Shown here: in pieces, positions 52,109-64,000 of the stretch | Numbering within the stretch: the stretch's first letter is position 1 | How the letters are laid out: each line of letters begins with the position of its first letter | Assembly (NCBI RefSeq): GCF_000020505.1 | Contig: NC_011027.1 | Coordinates: forward strand, 542,001 to 606,000 | Source of the DNA: Chlorobaculum parvum NCIB 8327 | GTDB lineage: Bacteria; Bacteroidota; Chlorobiia; Chlorobiales; Chlorobiaceae | Direction: 5' to 3' | Length of the DNA stretch: 64,000 nucleotides | Notes under the pieces: generated by a model | Told to the model about the DNA's origin: nothing | Database searches by the model: none | Seen by the model: only the letters and a program-made list of their open reading frames with translations | Position numbers and translations under genes: made by a program

Positions 52109-53119
52109 ATGACCATAAACCGTTCAAGGCAGCCGGAAGATCACGAAGTGGCAAGGTGCCGGTGGCTTGAACCTTTTCTTTCTCATCTGCAGGCGGCCAG
52201 AAACGTTTCACCCAAAACGGTCACCGCTTACCGATGCGATCTTCTCCAGTATTTTTCCTTCCTGAAAGAACAGGCCGGCCTTGACAGGCTTGAAGCTGTT
52301 GAACCTGAACGGGTGGAGGTTGCTGATGTCAGGCTCTTTATGGGTCACTTGCTCGACAAGGGGATACAGCCTCGCTCGATTGCCCGAAAGCTCGCCTCGG
52401 TCAAAAGCTTCTACCGTTTTCTCCTCGAAACCGGAAGGATCAGTTCGTCGCCGCTCTCACTGGTCGTTACGCCACGTCTGGACAAAAAAGTGCCTCGCTT
52501 TGTAAGCGAAGAGGAGGCCCGCCAGCTTTTCAGGCGTTTCGAATCGCAGGAGGATAATGCGGCTTTACAGGGTGATGGAAAAAAGGCTGAAGTCCGGCAG
52601 TTTGAGACTTTTCGGGATCGTGCCGTGCTTGAGGTGCTCTACGGATGCGGCCTTCGCTTGTCGGAGCTGATCGCGCTTGAACGGGCCGATGTCGACTTGG
52701 TGCACGGCTTTCTCAAAGTGACCGGAAAAGGGCGCAAGCAGCGTATCGTGCCGCTTGGCGAACCCGCCGTGGAGGCGCTCAGAAAGTATTTTGAAGTCAG
52801 ACGAAACTTCTTTAGAATACCTTTAGAGAGGACAGGTGAATCGTCCAGGGTTTTCGTCACATCAAGAGGAAGACAGCTCTATCCTATGCTTGTCCAGAGA
52901 ATGACAAAGAGGTATCTCACCCCGGTTTCCGAGTCGGAAAAGAAGAATCCCCATATTCTCCGACACAGTTTTGCCACACATATGCTCAACGGCGGCGCAG
53001 ATCTGAAAAGCGTCAGCGAAATGCTCGGTCACAGTAGCCTGACGACCACGGAGTTGTACACGCATGTGACGTTCAGCAGGCTGAAGGAGATTTACGATAA
53101 AGCCCATCCAGGGGCTTGA
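52109..53119 (+). CDS. xerD: Tyrosine recombinase XerC/XerD
   Basis: 336 residues, slightly longer than the usual 300. All catalytic residues are present: Arg in YGCGLRLSEL near 181, Lys in TGKGRKQRIVP near 207, His-x-x-Arg in HILRHSFATHM near 286-289, His in GHSSLTTTE near 308 and the nucleophile Tyr in LYTHV near 318. Xer recombinases resolve chromosome dimers at dif near the terminus. It lies in a housekeeping operon, not beside phage genes, which favours a XerC/D role over an integrase, but C and D cannot be told apart. The insertion of about 20 residues (AALQGDGKKAEVRQFE) before the catalytic domain is unusual. The dif site was not found. Confidence 0.9.
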   Translation: MTINRSRQPEDHEVARCRWLEPFLSHLQAARNVSPKTVTAYRCDLLQYFSFLKEQAGLDRLEAVEPERVEVADVRLFMGHLLDKGIQPRSIARKLASVKSFYRFLLETGRISSSPLSLVVTPRLDKKVPRFVSEEEARQLFRRFESQEDNAALQGDGKKAEVRQFETFRDRAVLEVLYGCGLRLSELIALERADVDLVHGFLKVTGKGRKQRIVPLGEPAVEALRKYFEVRRNFFRIPLERTGESSRVFVTSRGRQLYPMLVQRMTKRYLTPVSESEKKNPHILRHSFATHMLNGGADLKSVSEMLGHSSLTTTELYTHVTFSRLKEIYDKAHPGA

Positions 53120-53208
53120 TCTCTGTCGTTCGCCGAAAGTTGTTGACAAGGCAGAATTGATGCCGGTTTCGTTCTTTGCAAGTTTATAATTCTTTAATGG
53201 AGGTAAGT

Positions 53209-53535
53209 ATGACTAAATCCGTTACCAGTGATGCGGTTACCGTCAAGGTCACCCTTCGGCACTCGAACAATCATGGCACTATAGAAGAATATGCCCGTGA
53301 TGCGGTTTCAGCACTTTCTAAATATTATCCCGGACCACTCAATTGTCATGTGATTCTCGATCATCAGAAGCACGAGCATGATCAGAATAAAATGGCCGAA
53401 ATCACTGTGCATGTGCCGCAGCACGATTTTGTCGCTCGCGAGTCTGCCCCGACTTACGAACAGGCGATTGACAGCTGTATCGATATCCTTTCACGACAGC
53501 TTAAAAAACTGAAAGACAAGCAAAGCACTTTCTGA
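53209..53535 (+). CDS. hpf: Ribosome hibernation/stationary-phase factor (HPF/RaiA, short form)
   Basis: 108 residues. KVTLRHSNNHGTIEEYARDAVSALSKYY, the HVILDHQKHEHDQNKMAEITVHVP segment and EQAIDSCIDILSRQLKKLKDK fit the short HPF/YhbH family that binds the 30S decoding centre and forms idle 100S ribosomes. There is no long C-terminal dimerisation domain. GGAGGT lies 7 nt before the ATG; earlier ATGs at 53176 and 53197 lack such a site. It is followed by a perfect palindrome and then hprK, a pair typical of the rpoN region in other bacteria, though rpoN is not here. Confidence 0.9.
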   Translation: MTKSVTSDAVTVKVTLRHSNNHGTIEEYARDAVSALSKYYPGPLNCHVILDHQKHEHDQNKMAEITVHVPQHDFVARESAPTYEQAIDSCIDILSRQLKKLKDKQSTF

Positions 53536-53546
53536 AATCGGCAATC

Positions 53547-53576
53547 GCAACAGGGTCAGCACGCTGACCCTGTTGC
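53547..53576. repeat. Perfect 14-bp palindrome between hpf and hprK
   Basis: GCAACAGGGTCAGC is paired exactly with 53563-53576 around a 2-nt loop. No T-run follows, so it is not a standard terminator. It may block ribosomes, be cut by RNase or act as an operator. Confidence 0.7.
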
Positions 53577-53612
53577 AGTATCGGGCTTTGCAAACACCAT
53601 GATTTCCCGGGC

Positions 53613-54644
53613 ATGAATTTCGACCAGAAGGGACTGAAAAAGCGATCGATTACGGTCGCCTATTTTTTTGAGCATATTGAGAAGCGATTCGAAATCAGGT
53701 TTCGCCGTCTCAACGATGTCGATGAGCAGAATCGGCGAATCTATGAGCGCGATCTGCATCGTCCCGGTCTTGCCATTGCTGGATTTACCAAGCTTTTTAC
53801 CTACAAAAGGGTACAGATTCTGGGCAATACCGAGACCCGGTATTTGAATCACCTCTCTTCTGAAGAGCGTCGGGCGGCATTTGAAAAATTTGTCAAATTC
53901 AAAATGCCGTGCATTATTCTGACCAGCAACAACAAGCTCGATCCGGAGCTGATCGACATGGCTGCTGATGCCGGAATTCCGGTGTACGTCACCAGATGTT
54001 CATCGACCAGAACCATTTATACCATCACCGATTTTCTCGATGAGCAGTTCTCCCAATATCAGCAGTATCACGGTTCTATGGTCGATGTGTATGGAGTGGG
54101 TGTTCTGTTGGCAGGAAAAAGTGGTTTGGGCAAATCCGAGGTTGCACTCGATCTTATCGAACGAGGTCATGGCCTGGTGGCCGATGACGTGGTTGTGGTG
54201 AAGCGCCGGGGGCAGACCAATACGCTGGTAGCCACACGCAACAACATCATCGACCATTTTATGGAGATTCGCGGGTTGGGCGTGGTCGATGTGCGGCAGA
54301 ATTTCGGTATCAGGGCAATTCGTGATAAAAAAGTGGTGCAGGTGGTGGTCGAGCTGCTTGAGTGGAGTCAGGAGGCTGAGTATGAACGCCTCGGGCTCGA
54401 CCAGAAAAGCGTCAATCTTCTCGGTGTCGATGTGCCGTTGGTACAGCTTCCTATTTTCCCCGGCAAGAACATCACGGTCATCATCGAAGTGGTGGCTCTG
54501 AACTTCCTGTTGAAACGCTATGCAGGGTACGTGGCTGCCGAGGCACTGACCGAGAGAATCAGTAATGTTATGAACAAAAACCGTAGCGATTCGGCCAGTG
54601 GCCCTTTTATCATTCCCGAATATTATGACGATGAAATTGAATAA
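53613..54644 (+). CDS. hprK: HPr kinase/phosphorylase
   Basis: 343 residues. The C-terminal kinase domain has the P-loop GVLLAGKSGLGKSEVALDL near residue 165, the HPrK-specific DDVVVVKRRG, GIRAIRDKKVVQVVVELL and the closing KNITVIIEVVALNFLLKRYAG. It phosphorylates and dephosphorylates Ser-46 of HPr. A phototrophic autotroph without sugar PTS import has no obvious use for catabolite control, so the target is likely to be a stand-alone HPr-like regulator. ptsH is not in the window. Its 3' end overlaps the peptide-binding lipoprotein start. Confidence 0.95.
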   Translation: MNFDQKGLKKRSITVAYFFEHIEKRFEIRFRRLNDVDEQNRRIYERDLHRPGLAIAGFTKLFTYKRVQILGNTETRYLNHLSSEERRAAFEKFVKFKMPCIILTSNNKLDPELIDMAADAGIPVYVTRCSSTRTIYTITDFLDEQFSQYQQYHGSMVDVYGVGVLLAGKSGLGKSEVALDLIERGHGLVADDVVVVKRRGQTNTLVATRNNIIDHFMEIRGLGVVDVRQNFGIRAIRDKKVVQVVVELLEWSQEAEYERLGLDQKSVNLLGVDVPLVQLPIFPGKNITVIIEVVALNFLLKRYAGYVAAEALTERISNVMNKNRSDSASGPFIIPEYYDDEIE

Positions 54645-56406
54645 GGCGTTTCATTCACTTTTTCCTGTCGTTCTGCTTGCTGCGGTGACGTTGTTGTCGG
54701 CCTGCTCGAAGTCAGGTGGCAAAAATGCAGCTCTCTCGGCGGCGGCCAGGGATACCACGCTGGTCATCGGCATGCTCGGTGACGCCGATTACCTCAATCC
54801 GGTGATCGGTGCTTCGTTGACCTCGAGTGAGATTAGCGGCCTGATCTATCCGGGGTTGCTGCAGGGCGAGTTCGATACCAAAACCGGCCTGCTCAATTAC
54901 CTTGCTCTTGAAAAGCGGTTACGCCCATCGTCCGGTCCGGATGACAAATCGCCGAAAGCTGCGCTGGCCAGAACCTGGTCCATGTCGCCCGACCACCGCT
55001 CGATCACCTACATTCTCAGGGATGACGCGAAATGGGCCGACGGCCAGCCGATCACGTCGCGCGATTTCAAGTTTACCTACAAGTTGTACGGTAACCCGAT
55101 CATTGCCAGCCCGCGCCAGCAGTTCCTGGCCGAGCTTGTCGGCGCGGATAAGGGGACGGTCGATTTCGACAAAGCCATCGAAACGCCGAACGACACCACG
55201 CTGGTGTTTCATTTTTACAAGCCGGTGCCGGAGCATCTTGCCCTGTTCCACACCTCGCTCACGCCGGTGCCGGAACATCTCTGGAAAGATGTAAAGCCCG
55301 AAGAGTTCCGCGAGTCGAAGCTCAACCAGCAGCCTGTGGGTGCGGGGCCGTATCGCCTTGCGGAGTGGAACAAGCAGCAGTCGCTGGCGCTTTCGTCGAG
55401 TCCTTCGTGCAATCTGCCCAAGCCGGGCAATATCAAGCGCATCGTCTGGCGCATCGTGCCCGACTACACTGTCAGGCTCGCCCAGCTTCAGACGGGGGAT
55501 GTCGATGTGGTCGAAAGCGTCAAACCCGAGGATTTCGACGCGGTGCAGAAAGCCAATCCCGATGTGGAGGTCAAAACGGTCGGGCTCCGGGTCTATGATT
55601 ACGTCGGATGGATGAACATGGATGGTGATTATTACAACAAGACCGGCAAAGTTCGCCCGCATCCGCTTTTCGGTGATCCGAAGGTCAGGCGTGCTCTGAC
55701 CATGGCCATCGATCGCCAGTCAATCATTGATGGCTACCTTGGCGAGTATGGTGTGTTGGCCAAAACCGATATTTCGCCCTCGCTCAAGTGGGCCTTCGAC
55801 GATTCGATCAAGCCGTGGCCCTACGATCCGACTCAGGCCTCCAGACTGCTTGCCGGTGCCGGCTGGGTTCCGGGGCCCGACGGCATTCTGCAGAAGGATG
55901 GTCGCAGGTTCAGCTTCGTGCTCTACACTAACGCCGGAAACGCTCGCCGCAACTACGCGGCGACGATCATCCAGCAGAACCTGAAGGAGATCGGCATCGA
56001 CTGCAAAATTGAAATTCAAGAGTCGAACGTCTTTTTCCAGAACCTTCAGGAGCGCAAACTTGATGCCTGGATGGCTGGCTGGTCGATCGGTCTTGAAATC
56101 GATCCGCTCGATGTCTGGGGTTCCGATCTTGAGAAGAGCCGTTTCAATTTCCCCGGCTACATCAATCCGAGGATCGACAAGCTCTGCGAGCTGGCCAAGG
56201 AGAAGATGCGCACCGAGGACGCCCGCCCCTACTGGGTCGAGTACCAGCGCATTCTGCACGAGGATCAGCCCATAACCTTCCTCTACTGGATGCGTGAGAC
56301 GCAGGGCTTCAACAAGCGGATTCAGGGCGAGAAGCTCAACATCTCAGGCAGTTTCTACAATATCGACGACTGGACTTTGAGGCCGTCGTCATCGATTGCG
56401 CCGTAA
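54625..56406 (+). CDS. Peptide ABC transporter substrate-binding lipoprotein (family 5)
   Basis: 593 residues. The signal peptide ends in the lipobox LLSAC with lipidated Cys 27. The mature part is of the OppA/DppA type: TLVIGMLGDADYLNPVIGAS, then KWADGQPITSRDFKFTYKLY near 140 and FGDPKVRRALTMAIDRQSII. It should bind di- or oligopeptides (or nickel; no His-rich feature is seen) in the periplasm and hand them to the permease encoded 4 nt downstream. Its start overlaps the hprK 3' end by 20 nt in another frame. The ATP-binding protein (40585) and a second permease are not adjacent. Confidence 0.9.
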   Translation: MTMKLNKAFHSLFPVVLLAAVTLLSACSKSGGKNAALSAAARDTTLVIGMLGDADYLNPVIGASLTSSEISGLIYPGLLQGEFDTKTGLLNYLALEKRLRPSSGPDDKSPKAALARTWSMSPDHRSITYILRDDAKWADGQPITSRDFKFTYKLYGNPIIASPRQQFLAELVGADKGTVDFDKAIETPNDTTLVFHFYKPVPEHLALFHTSLTPVPEHLWKDVKPEEFRESKLNQQPVGAGPYRLAEWNKQQSLALSSSPSCNLPKPGNIKRIVWRIVPDYTVRLAQLQTGDVDVVESVKPEDFDAVQKANPDVEVKTVGLRVYDYVGWMNMDGDYYNKTGKVRPHPLFGDPKVRRALTMAIDRQSIIDGYLGEYGVLAKTDISPSLKWAFDDSIKPWPYDPTQASRLLAGAGWVPGPDGILQKDGRRFSFVLYTNAGNARRNYAATIIQQNLKEIGIDCKIEIQESNVFFQNLQERKLDAWMAGWSIGLEIDPLDVWGSDLEKSRFNFPGYINPRIDKLCELAKEKMRTEDARPYWVEYQRILHEDQPITFLYWMRETQGFNKRIQGEKLNISGSFYNIDDWTLRPSSSIAP

Positions 56407-56410
56407 CGGT

Positions 56411-57376
56411 ATGCTGAAGTATATCCTGAAACGGCTGTTGATTGCCGTGCCGCTCGTGTTCGGGGTGCTGACCCTGACCTTTTTTATCATCCGGCTTGCG
56501 CCCGGCGATCCCGCGGCGTTTTTCATCCAGCCGGGCATCAGCCCCAACGTGGCCGAGCAGATTCGCCAGCAGTACGGGCTGAACGATCCGCTGCCGGTGC
56601 AGTACATCAAGTGGCTTGGCAACGTGCTGCAGGGGGACTTCGGTCGCAGCTTCAGCCGCGCGCAGCAGCCTGTGTTCGAGGTGATTTCGCAGGCGCTGCC
56701 GGTCACGATGACCATCGCCGTGTTGACACTCATCGCCAACTTCGTGTTCGGTATCATTATCGGCGTCATCTCGGCGGTCAAACAGAACAGCTTTTCCGAT
56801 CGCTTCCTGACGGTTACGGCGCTCTTTTTCTACTCGATGCCGGAGTTCTGGCTCGCCCTGATGATGATTATTCTGTTCGCCCTGAAATGGCCGCTTTTTC
56901 CGGTCTCCGGCTTGAACGAGGTGGGGGCGGAGAGTTATGGCGCGTTCGGCTTCATCATGGACCGGATCTGGCATCTTGTTTTGCCGGTTACGGTGCTCAG
57001 CATCAACGGCGCGGCGGGCATCGCGCGCTACGTGCGGGGCAGCATGCTGGAGGTGATCCGGCAGGACTATATCCGCACGGCGCGGGCCAAGGGGCTGAGC
57101 GAGCGGGTGGTGATTATCAAACACGCCCTGCGCAACGCCCTTCTTCCTGTGGTTACGCTGATGGGTAGCTCGCTACCGTTCATCTTCAGTGGCGCACTCT
57201 TTATCGAAGTGATCTTCGCTTTTCCAGGCATGGGCCGCGTTACGGTCGAGGCGATTTTCGCCCGTGATTATCCGCTGATTATCGCCAACACCTTCGTCTC
57301 CGGCACCATGATCGTGCTGGGCAATCTGCTGGCCGACGTGCTGTATGCCGTGGTCGATCCGCGGATCAAACTGTGA
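56411..57376 (+). CDS. Peptide ABC transporter permease (DppB/OppB type)
   Basis: 321 residues with six membrane helices. The EAA-like loop EVIRQDYIRTARAKGLSERVVIIKHALRNALLP (quoted as IRTARAKGLSERVV) near 205-235 contacts the ATPase, and the N-terminus MLKYILKRLLIAVPLVFGV and VEAIFARDYPLII are typical of DppB/OppB. Such systems usually also have a DppC-type permease; here ruvB follows directly, so the second permease must be elsewhere or absent. The gene begins 4 nt after the binding-protein stop, so it is in the same operon. ATG 56411 was chosen because the upstream TTG lacks support. Confidence 0.92.
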   Translation: MLKYILKRLLIAVPLVFGVLTLTFFIIRLAPGDPAAFFIQPGISPNVAEQIRQQYGLNDPLPVQYIKWLGNVLQGDFGRSFSRAQQPVFEVISQALPVTMTIAVLTLIANFVFGIIIGVISAVKQNSFSDRFLTVTALFFYSMPEFWLALMMIILFALKWPLFPVSGLNEVGAESYGAFGFIMDRIWHLVLPVTVLSINGAAGIARYVRGSMLEVIRQDYIRTARAKGLSERVVIIKHALRNALLPVVTLMGSSLPFIFSGALFIEVIFAFPGMGRVTVEAIFARDYPLIIANTFVSGTMIVLGNLLADVLYAVVDPRIKL

Positions 57377-57395
57377 ACCAAAATGATGAGTCTGA

Positions 57396-58424
57396 GTGAG
57401 GATTGAAGCCCTGAATACCGCCCCCGACGCGACGGAAGTCCGGTTCGAGGAGCAGATAAGGCCGCAGAGCATGAGCGATTTTGCCGGTCAGAAAAAGCTG
57501 ACCGACAATCTGAAGGTGTTCATCACTGCGGCGCGAAAACGCGGCGATGCGCTCGACCATGTGCTGCTTTCCGGGCCGCCAGGACTTGGCAAAACCACGC
57601 TTGCACACATCATCGCCGCCGAGATGGGTGGGGGCATCAAGATCACCTCCGGCCCGCTGATCGACAAGGCGGGTAATCTGGCCGGGCTGCTCACCAGTCT
57701 CAAAAAGGGAGACATCCTTTTTATCGACGAAATCCACCGTTTGGCTCCTGCGGTCGAGGAGTATCTCTACTCGGCGATGGAGGATTACCGGATCGACATT
57801 CTGCTCGACAGCGGTCCGGCTTCCCGCGCAGTGCAGCTCAAGCTCGAACCCTTCACGCTGGTCGGCGCGACTACGAGATCCGGTCTCTTGACCTCGCCGC
57901 TCCGGGCCCGTTTCGGCATCAACAGTCGCCTTGATTACTACAGTCCGGAGTTGCTGCAAAGCATCATCGTCCGTGCGGCGGGCATCCTGAATATCGGTGT
58001 CGATGAGGACGCGGCCATGGAGATCGCCCGCCGCTCACGCGGCACCCCGCGTATCGCCAACCGCCTTCTGCGGCGCGCGCGCGATTTCGCACAGGTGGCC
58101 AATGAAGCTTCGATCTCGCTTGCCGTCGCCCGGCGGACACTTGAATCGCTTGAAATCGATGAAGGTGGTCTCGACGACATGGACAAGAAAATTCTCGAAG
58201 CGATCGTGCGCAAATTCAACGGCGGCCCGGTCGGCGTGGCGTCGCTGGCCGTTTCGGTCGGCGAGGAGCAGGATACCATCGAGGAGGTCTATGAGCCCTA
58301 CCTTATTCAGGTCGGCTATCTTGCCCGAACTCCGCGCGGTCGGGTGGCGACCAGGCTTGCCATGCAGCGCTTTTCCTACCCTGGCATGCAGGATCATGGG
58401 CCGCTCTTCGACCACAATTCATGA
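57396..58424 (+). CDS. ruvB: Holliday-junction branch-migration helicase RuvB
   Basis: 342 residues. The AAA+ module has Walker [16 protein letters not shown] near residue 62, Walker [16 protein letters not shown] near 110, and the RuvB-specific [25 protein letters not shown] block (quoted only to [12 protein letters not shown]); the C-terminal winged helix ends [12 protein letters not shown]. It drives branch migration with RuvA and hands junctions to RuvC, encoded at 24038. RuvA is not in the window. The start is GTG, 20 nt after the permease stop. Its stop overlaps the next ATG by 4 nt. Confidence 0.97.
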   Translation: MRIEALNTAPDATEVRFEEQIRPQSMSDFAGQKKLTDNLKVFITAARKRGDALDHVLLSGPPGLGKTTLAHIIAAEMGGGIKITSGPLIDKAGNLAGLLTSLKKGDILFIDEIHRLAPAVEEYLYSAMEDYRIDILLDSGPASRAVQLKLEPFTLVGATTRSGLLTSPLRARFGINSRLDYYSPELLQSIIVRAAGILNIGVDEDAAMEIARRSRGTPRIANRLLRRARDFAQVANEASISLAVARRTLESLEIDEGGLDDMDKKILEAIVRKFNGGPVGVASLAVSVGEEQDTIEEVYEPYLIQVGYLARTPRGRVATRLAMQRFSYPGMQDHGPLFDHNS

Positions 58425-60157
58425 CGCCTGAAGCGAACAACAGTAAGCCTCGTGCTGGTCGTCGGCTCTTCATGTCGGCCTTGACTGCCTTGTCGCTGCT
58501 CTCCGCTCCTGCAGGCATGAATGCTGCACAGGCGGCGATCGATCGTGCACCCTTGTCACAGAAGGTCATGCCGGATTATGTGCAGGCTCTGCTGCTCAAC
58601 ATGAAGGGGGACTACTGGGGCGCTATCGAGGGGCTGAGAAAGGTCATGGCTGTTCTGCCCGATGAACCGGCCGTTCGATTTTCGATCTCCCAATCCTACC
58701 GTCACTTGGCCGTTCTCGATTCAGCCAGGGTTTACGGCGAAGCTGCCGTGAAGCTGGCGCCGTCTAACCCGCACTATCATCTCTATCTTGCCGATCTTGC
58801 GCAGGATATGCATGATTACAATCGCTCGGCCGAGCTGTACGGGCAGGCGTTCGATCTCCAGCCGGACAAACCGGAGCTTCTTTACCTGCAGGGGCTCGAA
58901 CTCATGTCGGCCAATCAGCCAGAGCCGGCGATCAGGGTGTTTGAAAAAGCGGTAAGCCTCGATCCGTATAACGACAATGCGCTGTCGCAGATTTTACAGC
59001 TTCAGATCAGGCTTAAGCGTTTTCCGGAGGCTATCGAAACCTGCAACAAGATGCTGGAAATCGATGGCAGCAACCTGAAACTCAGGCTGATACTTGCGGA
59101 GCTGTATGCAAAAAATAACCAGGCGGCGCGTGCTGTTGCCACGCTGAAAGAGGTTATCCAGACCGATCCCGGCTATGTTCCCGGATGGAGTGCGTTGTTC
59201 GACTTTTACATCAGTGCCGGACGCTCTGCTGATTTCCGCCGTGAGCTTCGCGCTTTTCTCGATTCCAAGGCAGCCTCTTCAGAAAAGATCGACGACCTTG
59301 CCCGTCTTTTCATTGTCCGTTCCGGAAAGCAGGAGCAGTATGAAGCCCCTACCCGCGAGTTTCTTGACGAGCTCATTGCAGTCCGTCCTCGGGAGAGCAA
59401 ACTGTTTGTGCTGAAGGGATTGTTCGAAATGATCCATGATCGGCAACGCGCCGGGCAGCTCTGTTTCAGCAAGGCGGTTGAGCTCAATTCCTCCAATGCC
59501 GAGGCCTGGGAGGCTCTGATTTCCGCGCATATTTCGATGAATGAAAAGACACAGGCCTATGCTCTTCTCCGGAAAGCCAATGCGGCGCTCCCTGGAGAAG
59601 GCTTGCGCTGGAAGCTGCTCGAAGGCTCTCTTTTGCTGCAAGCGGGAGAACCAAAAAAGGCTGCAACGGTGCTTCAACAGGCCGTCCGCATGAAGATGAC
59701 GGATGATGATCTACCGTTGTTGATTCGAGCACACATCAGCCTTGCGTTGGCCTATGACGGACTTGGCATGAAAAATCGTTCGAGGCAGGCTTACACCACA
59801 GTGCTGAGACTCGATGCCCACAACTCCCTTGCGATGAACAACCTCGCATACCTGCTTGCCGAAGAGGGAATCAAGCTTCGGGACGCGCTGTTACTGGCTA
59901 CCAATGCCGTGCTTCTCGAGCCGGACAACGGGGTTTATCTCGATACGCTCGGCTGGGTGAACTACAAGCTTGGCGAGTATGATCGGGCCCGGATTCTGCT
60001 TGAAAAGGCGATTGAGACGGGTATTGAGGAGCCCGAAGTTTATCTCCATCTTGGTGAGGCGTACCGGAAGCTTGGCGATGAGCCGAAAGCGAAGGAGATG
60101 TTTGAGAAAGCAAAAGCAGCTTCTCGAAAAGCAGGAAAAGAAAAAAGCGGTCATTGA
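58421..60157 (+). CDS. Exported TPR-repeat protein
   Basis: 578 residues. A signal peptide runs from about residue 13 to 35 ([22 protein letters not shown], cut here to [15 protein letters not shown]); no lipobox Cys, so periplasmic release or anchoring is expected. The rest is built of tetratricopeptide repeats of about 34 residues, for example [19 protein letters not shown] and [19 protein letters not shown], mostly from 60 to 560. TPR proteins scaffold complexes; no enzyme domain is seen. Translational coupling to ruvB (ATGA) joins a DNA-repair helicase with a periplasmic protein. The hairpin at 60141 overlaps its stop. Confidence 0.88.
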   Translation: MTPEANNSKPRAGRRLFMSALTALSLLSAPAGMNAAQAAIDRAPLSQKVMPDYVQALLLNMKGDYWGAIEGLRKVMAVLPDEPAVRFSISQSYRHLAVLDSARVYGEAAVKLAPSNPHYHLYLADLAQDMHDYNRSAELYGQAFDLQPDKPELLYLQGLELMSANQPEPAIRVFEKAVSLDPYNDNALSQILQLQIRLKRFPEAIETCNKMLEIDGSNLKLRLILAELYAKNNQAARAVATLKEVIQTDPGYVPGWSALFDFYISAGRSADFRRELRAFLDSKAASSEKIDDLARLFIVRSGKQEQYEAPTREFLDELIAVRPRESKLFVLKGLFEMIHDRQRAGQLCFSKAVELNSSNAEAWEALISAHISMNEKTQAYALLRKANAALPGEGLRWKLLEGSLLLQAGEPKKAATVLQQAVRMKMTDDDLPLLIRAHISLALAYDGLGMKNRSRQAYTTVLRLDAHNSLAMNNLAYLLAEEGIKLRDALLLATNAVLLEPDNGVYLDTLGWVNYKLGEYDRARILLEKAIETGIEEPEVYLHLGEAYRKLGDEPKAKEMFEKAKAASRKAGKEKSGH

Positions 60158-60167
60158 CCGCTTTTTT
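60141..60167. terminator. Bidirectional terminator between the TPR gene and nifJ
   Basis: AAAAAAGCGGTCA pairs with TGACCGCTTTTTT around a 1-nt centre, T-tailed on both strands. It overlaps the TPR stop codon (60155-60157). Confidence 0.88.
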
Positions 60168-60196
60168 CTTTGTTCGGAACCGGTGTTCGGTTCAGC

Positions 60197-63754
<3,558 letters not shown>

Positions 63755-64000
63755 ACGATCAGAACTGGATTATGATTGTTGGGACTGTGCGATCCTCGAC
63801 GGGTACAACTACGAAGGAACGGGAAAAGTTACGTTCGCAGGTGAGAAAATGCTTCGAGTGTGCTTTCGAAGATAGGAAAAAAAACTAATATAGTTCAATC
63901 GTGAATACTCTTATAGCATTTGCTTGTTGATACGCTTTTTTTGCATCTAACGAGCAGTCGGGGCGCATGCCCGGCAAACCAAACTTTTTTGATTTTTGGA
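63755..64000. promoter_or_regulatory. Upstream region of nifJ to window end
   Basis: 246 nt before the nifJ ATG, AT-rich from 63870 on. On the minus strand a TATATT-like sequence lies near 63890. No gene is supported. Confidence 0.4.

Overview
This 64 kb window reads as a chromosomal segment of a green sulfur bacterium (Chlorobiaceae), most like Chlorobaculum. The clearest marker is pscC at 49302-49922. It encodes a three-helix membrane protein with one C-terminal haem motif, the reaction-centre cytochrome c-551 known from this group. A single-chain pyruvate:ferredoxin oxidoreductase, pyruvate phosphate dikinase and PEP carboxylase, which together feed carbon out of the reductive TCA cycle, fit the same lifestyle. 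So do the lpxC-fabZ fusion and the lipid A and outer-membrane genes of a Gram-negative envelope. Genes are dense, run on both strands in short operons, and many overlap by 4 nt. No rRNA, tRNA, prophage, insertion sequence or CRISPR array was seen.

Layout. 1-9 kb: DUF2892 protein, P-type proton ATPase, ppdK, an orphan nucleoside/sugar-type permease, elbB, a FISUMP lipoprotein, an ICMT-like methyltransferase. 9-19 kb: isochorismatase-like hydrolase, lpxK with a DUF374 acyltransferase, purD, a JAMM protein, the N-terminal half of a split carB, trpC, rpe, an Omp85 protein and a DUF2795 protein. 19-28 kb: polA-pheA, yebC, ruvC, pgsA, a cluster of DnaA-box-like sequences next to an AT-rich stretch (candidate replication origin), lpxC-fabZ and an inositol monophosphatase. 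28-32 kb is the most accessory-looking part: tspO, small hypothetical proteins, a toxin-antitoxin pair, and a thioredoxin-like [2Fe-2S] / ArsR / Cys-rich microprotein group. 32-46 kb: acs, leuS, pnp, panC-rsmI, oppF, sppA, comM, then a DUF2780 protein and an 81-aa partner. 46-64 kb: ppc, pscC, queF, a methyltransferase with a DUF4905-like protein and a xer recombinase, hpf-hprK, a peptide-binding lipoprotein and permease, ruvB with a TPR protein, and nifJ.

How the genes work together. NifJ makes pyruvate from acetyl-CoA and CO2 with reduced ferredoxin, PpdK converts pyruvate to PEP and Ppc carboxylates PEP to oxaloacetate. Acs supplies acetyl-CoA from acetate. LpxC-FabZ, LpxK, the DUF374 protein and the Omp85 protein build the outer membrane. 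RuvC, RuvB, PolA, ComM and Xer handle DNA.

Most unusual points: two envelope genes (the Omp85 protein and sppA) have a homopolymer next to the natural start codon that leaves the start out of frame; two palindromic elements flank yebC, one of which supplies the ruvC ribosome-binding site; the DnaA-box cluster at 25.34-25.54 kb; and an un-annotated-size Cys-rich microprotein gene at 31583-31738. All calls come from reading the sequence; no database search was run.
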